This document shows, in pieces, positions 26,115 to 36,483 of a stretch of DNA of 64,000 nucleotides. The notes under the pieces were generated by a model. The model saw only the letters and a list, made by a program, of their open reading frames with translations. It did no database searches and had not been told where the DNA came from. A program made the position numbers and the translations under genes. Source of the stretch: an uncultured Prochlorococcus sp. (GTDB lineage Bacteria; Cyanobacteriota; Cyanobacteriia; PCC-6307; Cyanobiaceae); contig CABYNZ010000001.1 of assembly GCA_902520485.1 (NCBI GenBank), positions 62,001 to 126,000 on the forward strand. Reading direction: 5' to 3'. Numbering within the stretch: position 1 is the first letter of the stretch; each line of letters opens with the position of its first letter.

Positions 26115-26732
26115 ATGGATATTCTTCAAAAATTAAAAAACAACCAAAGAAGGATTGGTTTAACAGGAGGTATTGCAAGTGGGAAGACAACCATAACTAA
26201 TTACATAAGAAAACATAAAAACATACCAATATTAGATGCAGATCATTTTTCAAGAGAATTAATCAAACCAAACACATATGGATATAAGAAAATTTTAGAT
26301 TATTTTGGAAATAAAATTATTGATAATAAAAGTAATTCAGAAAGGGAAATAAACAGAAAACTTTTAAGGAAAATTATTTTTAAACATTCATCAAGCAAGG
26401 AATGGATTGAAAAACTACTTCACCCCTTAATTAAAGAGAGAATGATAGAAGAATGCAGTCAATACAGAAATAATCAAACTATAGTATTGGTTATTCCATT
26501 ATTGTTTGAAGCAAAATTTGAAGATATTTGCACTGAAATATGGTTAGTTAAATGTCCTAAAGAAATACAAAAGAACAGACTTATCACAAGAGATAAAATT
26601 AGCGAAAAAGAAGCATATGAATTGATAAATTTTCAATTAAGTTTTGAAGAAAAAAGAAAATTCTCAGATATTATTTTAGAGAATTCGGATGATCAAAATA
26701 AATGGATCAATACGATAAAAGAGCTTCTTTAA
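26115..26732 (+). CDS. coaE: Dephospho-CoA kinase
   Basis: Catalyses the last step of coenzyme A synthesis, ATP-dependent phosphorylation of dephospho-CoA. Length 205 residues, P-loop GGIASGKTT (18-26), followed by the ILDADHFSREL block with the catalytic Asp region and LLFEAKFEDICTEIWLV. It is divergent from argJ and ends 3 bp before the convergent gatB stop. Confidence 0.95.
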   Translation: MDILQKLKNNQRRIGLTGGIASGKTTITNYIRKHKNIPILDADHFSRELIKPNTYGYKKILDYFGNKIIDNKSNSEREINRKLLRKIIFKHSSSKEWIEKLLHPLIKERMIEECSQYRNNQTIVLVIPLLFEAKFEDICTEIWLVKCPKEIQKNRLITRDKISEKEAYELINFQLSFEEKRKFSDIILENSDDQNKWINTIKELL

Positions 26733-26735
26733 GCT

Positions 26736-28208
26736 TTAGCTATTTAATTTTTCCATAAGAAGTTTATTTGCAAGTTTAGGGTCAGCTTTACCTTTTGTTC
26801 TTTTCATAAGTTGACCAACAAAAAAACCAAGTAACTTAGTTTTGCCATTTTTAAATGCTTGAACTTCATTTGGATGTTCATTTATAAGTTCATCAATTAT
26901 TAGTGAAATACTTGAAGAATCAGATATCATTGCCAACCCTTTTTCTTCAACTAATTTTTTCGGGGAAATATTTTTTTGAATAAGTTCAGGTAAAATTTCT
27001 TTTGCAATTTTTCCACTAATTATATTTTTTGAAATCATGTTAATCATTTCAGCAAGATTTTCAGGACTAAGCTTTAATTCACTAAAACTTAGTTTGTTTG
27101 ATTTTAAATAGCCCACAATATCACTTGTTACCCAATTTGAAGCCAGTTTAGCCTCAGCACCATTTGCTACTGTTGCTTCAAAAAAGTTTGCCATGCTTAT
27201 TTCATCAGAAATTACCCTTGCATCATATGCAGACAACCCAAATTGATTTATATATTTATATCTTTTCTTTGAAGGTAATTCTGGTAGTTCTTTAAACCAT
27301 ATTTCTTGTTGGGATTTTGTTATTTCAATTGGACCTAAGTCAGGATCAGGAAAATATCTATAGTCACTGCTACCTTCTTTTAATCTCATACTTTTCGTTA
27401 ATTGCTTAGCTTCATCCCATAACCTTGTTTCTTGGAAAATTTTTCCTCCATTTTCATAAACTTCAATTTGTCTGGCTATTTCATAATCACAAGCCTTTTG
27501 AATTGCAGAAAATGAATTCATATTTTTTATTTCCACTTTGGTACCAAAAGGAGCATTAGGTCCTTTTCTAACTGAAATATTGACATCGCAGCGTAATGAA
27601 CCCTCTTGCATATTTCCGTCTGATACCCCTAGATATCTAACTGTTCTTCTAATCTCTGAAGCATATTCAGATGCCTCTTTACCTGATCTAATATCTGGTT
27701 TACTTACAATCTCACAAAGTGCTATTCCGGCACGATTGTAATCAACTAAAGAATACTTAGAGCCAGCTAATCTATCACTTCCTGAATGGACTAGTTTTCC
27801 GGCGTCTTCTTCCATATGTAGCCTTTCTATACCAATTTTTTTTATATAAGGTTCTTTGTCCTTTTCAATTATTTCAACCTCTAACCAACCATTTTCAGCT
27901 AGTGGCTCATCAAATTGTGAAATTTGATAATTTTTAGGAAGATCAGGATAAAAATATTGTTTTCTATCAAATTTACAATGTTCTGCAACATTTAAATTTA
28001 ATGCTAACGAAGTTTTTACAGCATACTCAAGAACAGTCTCATTCAGAACTGGAAGAGTTCCTGGTAACCCACAAACTACAGGATCTATATGGGTATTAGG
28101 TGCATCACCAAAAGCTGTAGACGCAGATGTGAATATTTTACTTTTCGTATTAAGCTGTACATGAGTTTCCAAACCAATCACAGCTTCCCAAGATTCTAAA
28201 TTGTTCAT
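26736..28208 (-). CDS. gatB: Aspartyl/glutamyl-tRNA amidotransferase subunit B
   Basis: Subunit B of GatCAB, which converts Glu-tRNA(Gln), and where needed Asp-tRNA(Asn), to the amide form using ammonia from GatA. The start at 28208 (MNNLESWEAVIGLETHVQL) gives 490 residues and the standard N-terminus; the frame extends 19 codons further upstream but that part lacks family similarity. Visible: GLETHVQLNTKSKIF, YFYPDLPKNYQISQFD, GRLHMEEDAG-type block RLHMEEDAGK and the C-terminal YqeY-like helical tail. Confidence 0.96.
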   Translation of the reverse strand: MNNLESWEAVIGLETHVQLNTKSKIFTSASTAFGDAPNTHIDPVVCGLPGTLPVLNETVLEYAVKTSLALNLNVAEHCKFDRKQYFYPDLPKNYQISQFDEPLAENGWLEVEIIEKDKEPYIKKIGIERLHMEEDAGKLVHSGSDRLAGSKYSLVDYNRAGIALCEIVSKPDIRSGKEASEYASEIRRTVRYLGVSDGNMQEGSLRCDVNISVRKGPNAPFGTKVEIKNMNSFSAIQKACDYEIARQIEVYENGGKIFQETRLWDEAKQLTKSMRLKEGSSDYRYFPDPDLGPIEITKSQQEIWFKELPELPSKKRYKYINQFGLSAYDARVISDEISMANFFEATVANGAEAKLASNWVTSDIVGYLKSNKLSFSELKLSPENLAEMINMISKNIISGKIAKEILPELIQKNISPKKLVEEKGLAMISDSSSISLIIDELINEHPNEVQAFKNGKTKLLGFFVGQLMKRTKGKADPKLANKLLMEKLNS

Positions 28209-28287
28209 TATTAAAAGTCTCTTTATTAATATTATTGGATATAAAGGAAAAGAGGACCAAAACACAAATAAAAATATTAATTTTTAA

Positions 28288-29397
28288 ATGGCACAAGATA
28301 CCAAAAATTCAATATTAATCATTGGAGGTGGACTTTTAGGTTTATCTATTGCTTATGAATTTTCTAGAAATAACTTCAAAGTTTTAGTTTTAAGCAAAAA
28401 CAGAAATGAATCAGCTGGATTTGTTGCTGCAGGAATGTTAGCTACTCATGCCGAAGGGCTCGAAGATGAATTACTAAAATTTGGCCAAGAAAGTCAAAAT
28501 CTAATTCCAAAGTGGATACAAAGTATTGAACAAGATAGTAATATTGAATGCGGTTTAAAAAAATGTGGCATAGTAGTTCCTTTTAAAAACAAAGAAGATC
28601 TTGAAGAGTTTCCCACTTATGAATATGGAAAATATTTAAATCACAAAGATCTTCAAACAGAAATCAATGGAATGAATTCTATTTGGAAACATGGTTTACT
28701 TTTTGAACAAGATGGTCAAATAGATAACCGAAGAAAACTGATGCATGCTCTTGAGAGAGCATGCTCCTTGAATGGAGTCGAATTTCAAGAGGGATCAGAA
28801 GTAGAGGATTTGACATTCGAAAAAAACAAAATTACTGGTGTAACAGTTTTATGTGCCACTGGGGAAATAAAAAAAATTAACTGCGAAAAAGCAATTATAT
28901 GTAGCGGTGCGTGGAGTAAAAAAATTTTTAATAAGATTCCAGTCTTTCCTGTAAAGGGACAAATGCTATCAATACAAGGTCCAACAAATTTTTTGAAAAG
29001 GATTATTTTTGGTCCAAAAACTTATCTAGTTCCCCGTGATGATGGACTTATTATAGTTGGAGCGACAGTTGAAAAAGATTCAAAATTTAATCAAGGTAAT
29101 ACTCCTAATGGAATAAAACAACTGCAAGAAGGCATTCGCTCTTTATTGCCAGAAGCTATTAATTGGCCACAAATGGAACATTGGTGGGGCTTTAGACCTT
29201 GCACACCAGATCTAAAACCAATAATTGGAAAATCAAAAATTGAAAATCTTTATATAGCTACAGGACATTACAGAAATGGAGTTTTATTTTCTGCAATAAC
29301 AAGTGATCTTCTTTTGAAAATAGTTCAAAATAAAAATCTCAAAGAAATAGAGAAAAGCTTTTTAGAAAAATTTAGTTTAGATAGATTTGCGATTTAA
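28288..29397 (+). CDS. thiO: Glycine oxidase ThiO (FAD-dependent)
   Basis: Oxidises glycine to iminoglycine for the thiazole moiety of thiamine. The 369-residue protein has the FAD-binding GGGLLGLSIAYEF dinucleotide fold at residues 10-22 and the DAAO-family blocks PVKGQMLSI, ATVE (GATVEKDSKF), WWGFRPCTPDLKPIIG and GHYRNGVLFSAITSDLL that distinguish ThiO from other D-amino-acid oxidases. It is divergent from gatB. Confidence 0.88.
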   Translation: MAQDTKNSILIIGGGLLGLSIAYEFSRNNFKVLVLSKNRNESAGFVAAGMLATHAEGLEDELLKFGQESQNLIPKWIQSIEQDSNIECGLKKCGIVVPFKNKEDLEEFPTYEYGKYLNHKDLQTEINGMNSIWKHGLLFEQDGQIDNRRKLMHALERACSLNGVEFQEGSEVEDLTFEKNKITGVTVLCATGEIKKINCEKAIICSGAWSKKIFNKIPVFPVKGQMLSIQGPTNFLKRIIFGPKTYLVPRDDGLIIVGATVEKDSKFNQGNTPNGIKQLQEGIRSLLPEAINWPQMEHWWGFRPCTPDLKPIIGKSKIENLYIATGHYRNGVLFSAITSDLLLKIVQNKNLKEIEKSFLEKFSLDRFAI

Positions 29398-29400
29398 ATT

Positions 29401-29859
29401 TTAATTTTCAGATCGCCATTTCGAATCAGAAGTTTCCCACTCACATAATTCCTCTTCGTTAAACCATAGATCAATTTCAAATTTTGCTGTATCTTCTCCA
29501 TCAGAACCATGAATAATATTCCTCCCAATATCAATAGCTAAATCACCTCTAATTGTTCCAGGTTCTGCTTCCAGAGGTTTTGTTGCACCTATTAGTTTTC
29601 TAGCACTCAAAATAACTCCTTCGCCTTCCCACACCATTGCTACAACAGGGCCACTTGAAATAAAGTCTACTAAATCACCAAAAAAGGGTCTTTCTCTATG
29701 TACTCCATAATGATTTTGAGCAAGTTCTTTTGAAGGAATTAATTGCTTTAATCCAACCAATTTAAATCCTTTTTTTTCAAATCTGCCAATAATCTCAGAA
29801 ATATATCCTCTTTGAACTCCATCAGGTTTAATTGCAATAAAGGTTCTCTCTTTGGTCAT
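29401..29859 (-). CDS. ndk: Nucleoside diphosphate kinase
   Basis: Transfers the gamma-phosphate from ATP to nucleoside diphosphates via a phosphohistidine. The catalytic H117 lies in [12 protein letters not shown]; the N-terminal [13 protein letters not shown] and the [23 protein letters not shown] core are intact. Length 152 residues, standard hexameric-type enzyme. It ends 3 bp from the convergent thiO stop. Confidence 0.98.
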   Translation of the reverse strand: MTKERTFIAIKPDGVQRGYISEIIGRFEKKGFKLVGLKQLIPSKELAQNHYGVHRERPFFGDLVDFISSGPVVAMVWEGEGVILSARKLIGATKPLEAEPGTIRGDLAIDIGRNIIHGSDGEDTAKFEIDLWFNEEELCEWETSDSKWRSEN

Positions 29860-29980
29860 TTAGTTAATAATCACTCTATGTATATTCAACTTTTGGGTGG
29901 TAACTTGGCAAGTAATCATTAAAATAAAAGATATTGTTTTGAGTTATTTTCAAAACATTTATTAATCACTAAGACATAAA

Positions 29981-31927
29981 TTGACCAATTTTGAGCCGAA
30001 AAAATTAAAGAATATTTGGACTATTGAAGATAGTATTTCGACTTATAACATAGACAAATGGGGAGATAAATATTTTTCTATAAATTCCAAAGGAAATATA
30101 TCAGTTACTAAAGATATAAAATCTGAAAATAAGATTGATCTTTTCAAGCTTGTCAAAGAACTTAAGAGCAGAGAAATAAATCCTCCATTAATCATAAGAT
30201 TTAATGATATCTTGAAAGATCGAATAAATGCATTACATGACTCTTTTTTAAAAGCAATAAAAACCTATAAATATAAGAATATTTATCAAGGCGTTTTTCC
30301 TGTCAAATGTAATCAACAGAAAAATGTCCTAGAAAAGATAATAGAGTTTGGTAGCCAATGGAATTTTGGTTTAGAAGTAGGAAGTAAATCAGAACTATTA
30401 ATTGGCCTTGCACTTCTTGAAAACCAAAATTCATTATTAATATGCAACGGCTATAAAGATAAAAAATATATTGAGATTGCTACTTTGGCGAGAAAACTCG
30501 GCAAAAATCCAATAATAGTTATTGAACAACGAGATGAGGTAAAAAGAATTATTCAAGCAGTTCAAGAACTTAAAGCGACTCCATTGATAGGAATTAGAGC
30601 AAAGTTATCAAGTAAAAGTAGTGGTAGGTGGGGTAAATCTATTGGAGATAATTCCAAATTTGGATTATCAATCCCAGAAATTATGTTGACAATAAAAGAA
30701 CTACAAGAAGCAAATCTTATCAACGAAATGAAATTGCTCCATTTTCATATAGGCAGTCAAATAAGTGATATTGCTGTTATCAAAGACGCATTACAAGAAG
30801 CGAGTCAAATATATGTTGAACTATGCAAACTAGGGGCACCAATGCAATATATCGACGTTGGAGGAGGATTAGGAATAGATTTTGATGGAACTAAAACCTC
30901 CTCCAATACCTCTACTAATTATTCTCTTCAAAATTATGCTAACGATGTAATTGCAACTATTAAGGATTCATGTGAATTAAATAATATCAAGCATCCAACC
31001 ATAATCTCAGAAAGTGGAAGAGCAATAATTAGTCATTGTTCAGTTTTAATTTTTAATGTCTTAGGAACAAGTCATGTCAGTTCCAAACTACAAATTTTTG
31101 ATAAAAAAAATCAACAATTAATAATTTCAAATTTACTTGAAACTTTCTATGAATTGAAAAAACTTAAAAATAAGAAAATAAATTTATCTCAAATTATTGA
31201 ACTATGGAATGATGCAAAAAAGTTTAAAGAAGATTGCTTAGTCGCTTTTAGATTAGGATTTTTAAGTTTGGCAGAAAGAGCTTATGCCGAAGAACTTACT
31301 TGGGCTTGCGCAAAAGAAATTTCCAATAACCTGAATAATGATGAAATCAATCACCCTGATTTATCTGAAATTACAGAAACTCTTGCATCAACTTATTATG
31401 CAAATTTATCTATCTTTAAATCTATTCCTGATAGCTGGGCAATAAATCAGATCTTTCCAATAGTACCAATACATAGGCACTTAGAGGAGCCGTTCTGCAA
31501 AGGCAACTTTGCAGATTTAACTTGTGATTCAGATGGGAAACTAAATAATTTTATTGATAATGGAAAAATTAAATCACTACTAAATTTGCATAAGCCAGAA
31601 GAAGATAAAGATTACCTAATTGGAATTTTTATGACTGGAGCCTATCAAGAAGCATTAGGAAACTTGCACAATTTATTTGGCAATACCAACGTTGTTCATA
31701 TAGACATAAATCAAGATAATTCATATAAGGTCAGAAATATTATTAAAGAGGACAGTAAATCTGAAATTTTACAATTATTAGATTACAGTTCAGCTTCTTT
31801 GGTTGAATCTATAAGAATTAATACTGAATCAGCAATTGATCAAAAAAAATTAACTATTGAAGAAGCAAGGAAATTAATGGATCAAATCGAAATTAGTCTC
31901 AGAAAAAGTAGTTATTTATCAGAATGA
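29981..31927 (+). CDS. speA: Biosynthetic arginine decarboxylase
   Basis: PLP-dependent decarboxylation of arginine to agmatine, entry to polyamine synthesis. The start is TTG at 29981. Typical features: [16 protein letters not shown] at the N-terminus, the PLP lysine in [13 protein letters not shown], the HFHIGSQI block, the glycine loop [14 protein letters not shown], and the C-terminal active-site [12 protein letters not shown] with the conserved Cys. 648 residues, normal. Its last 16 bp overlap the convergent alaS gene. Confidence 0.96.
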   Translation: MTNFEPKKLKNIWTIEDSISTYNIDKWGDKYFSINSKGNISVTKDIKSENKIDLFKLVKELKSREINPPLIIRFNDILKDRINALHDSFLKAIKTYKYKNIYQGVFPVKCNQQKNVLEKIIEFGSQWNFGLEVGSKSELLIGLALLENQNSLLICNGYKDKKYIEIATLARKLGKNPIIVIEQRDEVKRIIQAVQELKATPLIGIRAKLSSKSSGRWGKSIGDNSKFGLSIPEIMLTIKELQEANLINEMKLLHFHIGSQISDIAVIKDALQEASQIYVELCKLGAPMQYIDVGGGLGIDFDGTKTSSNTSTNYSLQNYANDVIATIKDSCELNNIKHPTIISESGRAIISHCSVLIFNVLGTSHVSSKLQIFDKKNQQLIISNLLETFYELKKLKNKKINLSQIIELWNDAKKFKEDCLVAFRLGFLSLAERAYAEELTWACAKEISNNLNNDEINHPDLSEITETLASTYYANLSIFKSIPDSWAINQIFPIVPIHRHLEEPFCKGNFADLTCDSDGKLNNFIDNGKIKSLLNLHKPEEDKDYLIGIFMTGAYQEALGNLHNLFGNTNVVHIDINQDNSYKVRNIIKEDSKSEILQLLDYSSASLVESIRINTESAIDQKKLTIEEARKLMDQIEISLRKSSYLSE

Positions 31928-34572
31928 TTAGCTAATGTTTTTTGCAAATAATTTTTAGCATAATCTAAAGCATCACTTAACTTATCAATATCTTTAGCAC
32001 CTGCTTGAGCAAAGTTAGGCTTTCCTCCTCCACCTCCTGAACAAATTCTTGCAATCTCATTAATTAATTTACCTGCATGCAATCCTATTTTTACTACATC
32101 ATCACCTAAAGAAACTACAAATAACAACTTTCTATTTTCTGGATTTGGTATTCCCCCAAGAATCACTATTGCTTTATTTCCTAAATGAGAAGTTAAATTA
32201 AGTGCTGCAGATTGCAAAGAATTCCCATCTAAGCCATCAATCTGATTTACTAAAATTGAAAAAGAATTTACTATTTCTGCGGATGATTTTATAGAAGAGT
32301 ATTTAAAATATGCAATTTCATCTTTCATTTTTTGTATCTCTTTATTCTTATTAATAAGCTCTGCTTGCAAATTATTAACCCTTTCAAAAAGTTGGTTAGG
32401 ATTTGCTTTTAACAAATCACTTAGTTGGTTTACTAATGCATTTCTATCACTGAAATAGTCTAATGCTGATTGGCCTGATAATGCTTCGATTCTTCTGACT
32501 CCAGCTGAGATTCCTTCCTCACTAATTATTTTGAAAGAACCTAATTCGGATGTAGTTTTAACATGTGTGCCACCACAAAGTTCCATTGAAACTCCTGGTA
32601 CATTAACGACGCGCACTTCATCATCATATTTTTCTCCAAACATGGCGACTGCGCCCTTTTCAAGAGCCTCACTCTTAGACATATTTTTTATTTCTAGGGC
32701 ATGATTTTCCATAATCCAAGAGTTAACTAAAGTCTCAATCTTAGAAATTTGATCTTTAGAAATAGGATTAGAGGAATTAAAGTCAAATCGTAATTTATTA
32801 AAGGCTACTAAAGAACCTTTCTGTCCAACACTTTCATTAATAACTGATTTAAGTGCAGATTGTAATAAATGAGTAGCTGTATGATTTGCAGCAGCCTTAG
32901 CTCTATTAGAGGAGCTAACATTAGTCTTAACTTTTTGTCCAATAGTTAATTTTCCTTTTTTGATCGTTCCATAATGTAAAAAAACATTTTTCTTTCGCAT
33001 GACATTATCAACCAAGACCTCAACATCGTTTGAAAATATCGTTCCAATATCACCAACTTGCCCACCAGATTCTCCATAAAAAGTTGTCTGATCAAGAACA
33101 ATTAAAACTTTCTGACCTTCAGTTGCTTCCTTAACTAATGTTGAATCCAAGAATATACCCTTTATTTCAGCTTCCGAAAGGAGTGACTCATAACCATTAA
33201 AAACAGTTTTGTTAAAAAGATCTATTTCTCGCTCTAATGATCCCTCTAATGTCAAATCAATATTACTTGAAGCAGCTTTAGCTCTCTCTTTTTGTACATT
33301 CATTTCTTCTTCAAAACCCTTTACATCTACACTGATACTATGTTCTTCAGCAATTTCTACAGTAAGTTCTAGAGGAAATCCATAAGTATCATAAAGTTCA
33401 AAAGCTTTAAAACCAGAAATTAATTTCTGCCCTGAAGAAATTAACTCATCTAGCAATTTCTCTCCTCTTTCAAGAGTTTCCCTAAATCTTATTTCTTCAA
33501 TTTTTATCTCATTCAAAATTAAATCATTATTATTTTCTAAATCAGGATAATTATTTTGCATTAAGTTAATTCCGACAGCAGCAATATGAGGTAAAAATTC
33601 ATTTGTTATTCCTAATAATCTGCCATGTCTGACCATTCTTCTAATAAGCCTTCTTAATATATATCCCCTACCGAGATTACTTGCTGATACTCCATCAGAA
33701 ATTAAATGAATAACAGCTCTTGTATGATCACCAATGATTTTTAAAGAAATTTTGTTTTTATCATCTGAAGAAAAATAATCAATATTTGCAATCTCACAAA
33801 TTTTTTGAATAATAGGAAAAATTAAATCTGTCTCATAATTATTTTGCTTTTTTTGTAGTATTTGAGCCATCCTTTCAAGACCCATTCCTGTATCAATATT
33901 TTTAAATTTTAAATCTGTCAATTTTCCATTAGGATCACGATTATATTGCATAAAAACAAGATTATAAAATTCAATAAAACGATCTCCATCTTCTAAATCA
34001 ATATTCTGCAGACCCTTTTCAGGATGAAAATCATAATAAAGTTCTGAACAAGGTCCACATGGACCTGTTTTGCCAGATGACCAAAAATTATCTTCCTCAC
34101 CTAGTTTGACTATCCTATCTGGATGGATACCGATTTCATCTCTCCAAATTTTTGCAGACTCTTCGTCTTCGTGAAAAACACTCACAATTATATTTTCAAC
34201 AGAAAGTTGATAAATATTAGTAACTAATTCCCAAGCCCATTGAATAGCCTCTCGTTTAAAATAATCACCAAAAGAGAAATTACCAAGCATTTCAAAAAAA
34301 GTGTGGTGTCTAGCTGTAACTCCAACGTTTTCTATATCGTTTGTTCTGATGCACTTTTGACTAGATGTAGCCCTTTTTGATGGTCTTTCTTTTAAACCTA
34401 AAAAAACTGGTTTAAAAGGTAGCATTCCAGCAATTGTGAGCATAACCGTAGGGTCATCTGGAATCAAAGATGCACTTGGAATGATTTTATGTAATTTTTC
34501 ACTGTAAAATTTTAAAAAAGCATTTCTTATCTCATCTCCAGTAACTATTTGTTTAATTAATTGAGATGTCAT
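31912..34572 (-). CDS. alaS: Alanyl-tRNA synthetase
   Basis: Charges tRNA-Ala. Full length at 886 residues. The class II catalytic domain contains [20 protein letters not shown]; the editing domain has the zinc/hydrolysis HTATH and CGGTHV motifs; the C-Ala domain carries [16 protein letters not shown] coiled-coil segment precedes the C-Ala domain. It is divergent from flv3, with 119 bp between them. Confidence 0.98.
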   Translation of the reverse strand: MTSQLIKQIVTGDEIRNAFLKFYSEKLHKIIPSASLIPDDPTVMLTIAGMLPFKPVFLGLKERPSKRATSSQKCIRTNDIENVGVTARHHTFFEMLGNFSFGDYFKREAIQWAWELVTNIYQLSVENIIVSVFHEDEESAKIWRDEIGIHPDRIVKLGEEDNFWSSGKTGPCGPCSELYYDFHPEKGLQNIDLEDGDRFIEFYNLVFMQYNRDPNGKLTDLKFKNIDTGMGLERMAQILQKKQNNYETDLIFPIIQKICEIANIDYFSSDDKNKISLKIIGDHTRAVIHLISDGVSASNLGRGYILRRLIRRMVRHGRLLGITNEFLPHIAAVGINLMQNNYPDLENNNDLILNEIKIEEIRFRETLERGEKLLDELISSGQKLISGFKAFELYDTYGFPLELTVEIAEEHSISVDVKGFEEEMNVQKERAKAASSNIDLTLEGSLEREIDLFNKTVFNGYESLLSEAEIKGIFLDSTLVKEATEGQKVLIVLDQTTFYGESGGQVGDIGTIFSNDVEVLVDNVMRKKNVFLHYGTIKKGKLTIGQKVKTNVSSSNRAKAAANHTATHLLQSALKSVINESVGQKGSLVAFNKLRFDFNSSNPISKDQISKIETLVNSWIMENHALEIKNMSKSEALEKGAVAMFGEKYDDEVRVVNVPGVSMELCGGTHVKTTSELGSFKIISEEGISAGVRRIEALSGQSALDYFSDRNALVNQLSDLLKANPNQLFERVNNLQAELINKNKEIQKMKDEIAYFKYSSIKSSAEIVNSFSILVNQIDGLDGNSLQSAALNLTSHLGNKAIVILGGIPNPENRKLLFVVSLGDDVVKIGLHAGKLINEIARICSGGGGGKPNFAQAGAKDIDKLSDALDYAKNYLQKTLANHSDK

Positions 34573-34691
34573 TTATCCAGATTAAGAAGATTAAAAATTA
34601 AAGAAAAGCGTAATTTCGGTTATTTCGCAAAGATAATCACGCGAATTTATATTCTATATAACTAAAGTTAATTTATAAAGCTAATTATTCT

Positions 34692-36467
34692 ATGATAGCC
34701 TCTGCCCAGACAACTAATTCTAAATTGGCACAAACTAATAACAAGTTGACGGTTCAATCTCAAAACTTTGCTGATGATTCTTGTGCCATAAGATCTTTGG
34801 ATTGGGATCGCAGTAGATTTGATATTGAATTTGGTTTGAGAAATGGAACTACTTACAATAGTTTTATTATTAAAGGCGAGAAACTAGCAATCATTGATAC
34901 TAGTCACGCAAAGTTCGAAGAATTATGGTTTGAAGAATTACTGAAAAAGGTAAATCCGCAAGAAGTTGATTATCTAATTACTAGCCATACAGAACCTGAT
35001 CATTCTGGTTTAATAGGTAATCTTTTAGAATTAAACCAAAATATCACAGTAGTTGGATCAAAATTAGCTCTTAAATTTATTGAAGACCAAATACATATTC
35101 CCTTTAAACGTCTAGAGGTTAAGAGTGGAGAGTTTTTAAATCTCGGAACTAATCCTAATAGTGGTTTAGAACATAATATTGAATTTATAAGTGCACCAAA
35201 TTTGCATTGGCCAGATACCATATTTTCATATGATCACAGCACAAATGTTCTCTATACATGCGATGCTTTTGGACTCCATTATTGTTCTGACGAATTTTTT
35301 GACACTGATCAAAAAGAAATATACGATGATTTCCGTTTTTATTACGATTGCCTCATGGGTCCAAACGCTAGAAGCGTTATGCAGGCAATTAAAAGAATAG
35401 ATAAACTACCTGAATTAAAAACAATAGCTGTTGGTCATGGGCCTTTGCTCCATAATCAGGTCAATTTTTGGAAAGGAAAATATCTAGAATGGAGTAGCAA
35501 TAAAAGCAAAGGCAATGATTTTGTGTCAGTCTGCTACATAAGCGACTATGGTTATTGTGATCGACTCAGTCAAGCGATATCTCATGGAATAAGTAAAGCA
35601 GATGCACAGGTTCAATTAATAGATTTAAGATCTTCTGACCCGCAAGAATTAACAAGTTTGATTTCCGAATCAAAAGCAGTAGTCGTTCCCACATGGCCTG
35701 TAGACTCAGATAATGAATTAAAAGAATCTCTCGGTACTTTATTTGCAGCACTAAAGCCAAAACAATTTACAGCAGTTTATGATTCATTTGGTGGAAATGA
35801 TGAACCTATAGATTCCTTAGCAAATAAATTAAGAGAACTTGGTCAAAAAGAAGCTTTCTCTCCCTTAAGAGTTAAAAATATTCCAGATCCGATTGTTTAT
35901 CAACAATTCGAAGAAGCTGGAACTGATTTGGGTCAATTGATCAATAAAAAGAAGAATATTGCCTCTATGAAGAGCCTTGATTCAAATTTAGATAAAGCGT
36001 TAGGTAGATTAAGTGGAGGATTATATGTAGTAACAGCTAGTCAAGGGGAAGGTTCGACATTTAGACAAAGTGCAATGGTCGCAAGTTGGGTTAGTCAAGC
36101 AAGCTTTTCACCACCAGGTATTACAGTCGCAGTAGCAAAAGATAGAGCTATTGAATCATATATGCAAGTTGGTAAAGGTTTTGTTGTGAATATCTTGAGA
36201 GAAGATAACTATCAAAAAATGTTCAGACACTTTTTAAAAAGATTTGCCCCTGGAGCTGATAGATTTGCGGATGTAGATGTAATTAGCAACATCGCTGAAG
36301 GAGGACCTGTTCTCTCAGATTCACTTGCCTTTTTAGATTGTAAAGTCAGTTCAAGACTAGAGACTCCAGACCATTGGATAATTTACGGAATTGTTGAAAA
36401 TGGTAATGTTTCTGACTTATCATGTAAGACAGCAGTTCATCACAGAAAAGTTGCTAATCACTATTAG
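34692..36467 (+). CDS. flv3: Flavodiiron protein, Flv3-type (canonical di-iron ligands)
   Basis: A 591-residue cyanobacterial class C flavodiiron protein with three domains: beta-lactamase-like di-iron (about 40-270), flavodoxin (about 280-415) and flavin reductase (about 430-590). The di-iron ligands are complete: the HxExDH motif in TSHTEPDHSG, His in NLHWPDT, Asp in TCDAFG and His in VGHGP. Such proteins, usually as an Flv1/Flv3 pair, reduce O2 to water at the acceptor side of photosystem I and relieve electron pressure under fluctuating light. flv1 follows 16 bp later. Confidence 0.93.
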   Translation: MIASAQTTNSKLAQTNNKLTVQSQNFADDSCAIRSLDWDRSRFDIEFGLRNGTTYNSFIIKGEKLAIIDTSHAKFEELWFEELLKKVNPQEVDYLITSHTEPDHSGLIGNLLELNQNITVVGSKLALKFIEDQIHIPFKRLEVKSGEFLNLGTNPNSGLEHNIEFISAPNLHWPDTIFSYDHSTNVLYTCDAFGLHYCSDEFFDTDQKEIYDDFRFYYDCLMGPNARSVMQAIKRIDKLPELKTIAVGHGPLLHNQVNFWKGKYLEWSSNKSKGNDFVSVCYISDYGYCDRLSQAISHGISKADAQVQLIDLRSSDPQELTSLISESKAVVVPTWPVDSDNELKESLGTLFAALKPKQFTAVYDSFGGNDEPIDSLANKLRELGQKEAFSPLRVKNIPDPIVYQQFEEAGTDLGQLINKKKNIASMKSLDSNLDKALGRLSGGLYVVTASQGEGSTFRQSAMVASWVSQASFSPPGITVAVAKDRAIESYMQVGKGFVVNILREDNYQKMFRHFLKRFAPGADRFADVDVISNIAEGGPVLSDSLAFLDCKVSSRLETPDHWIIYGIVENGNVSDLSCKTAVHHRKVANHY

Positions 36468-36483
36468 AAAATAAGTCTTTGAA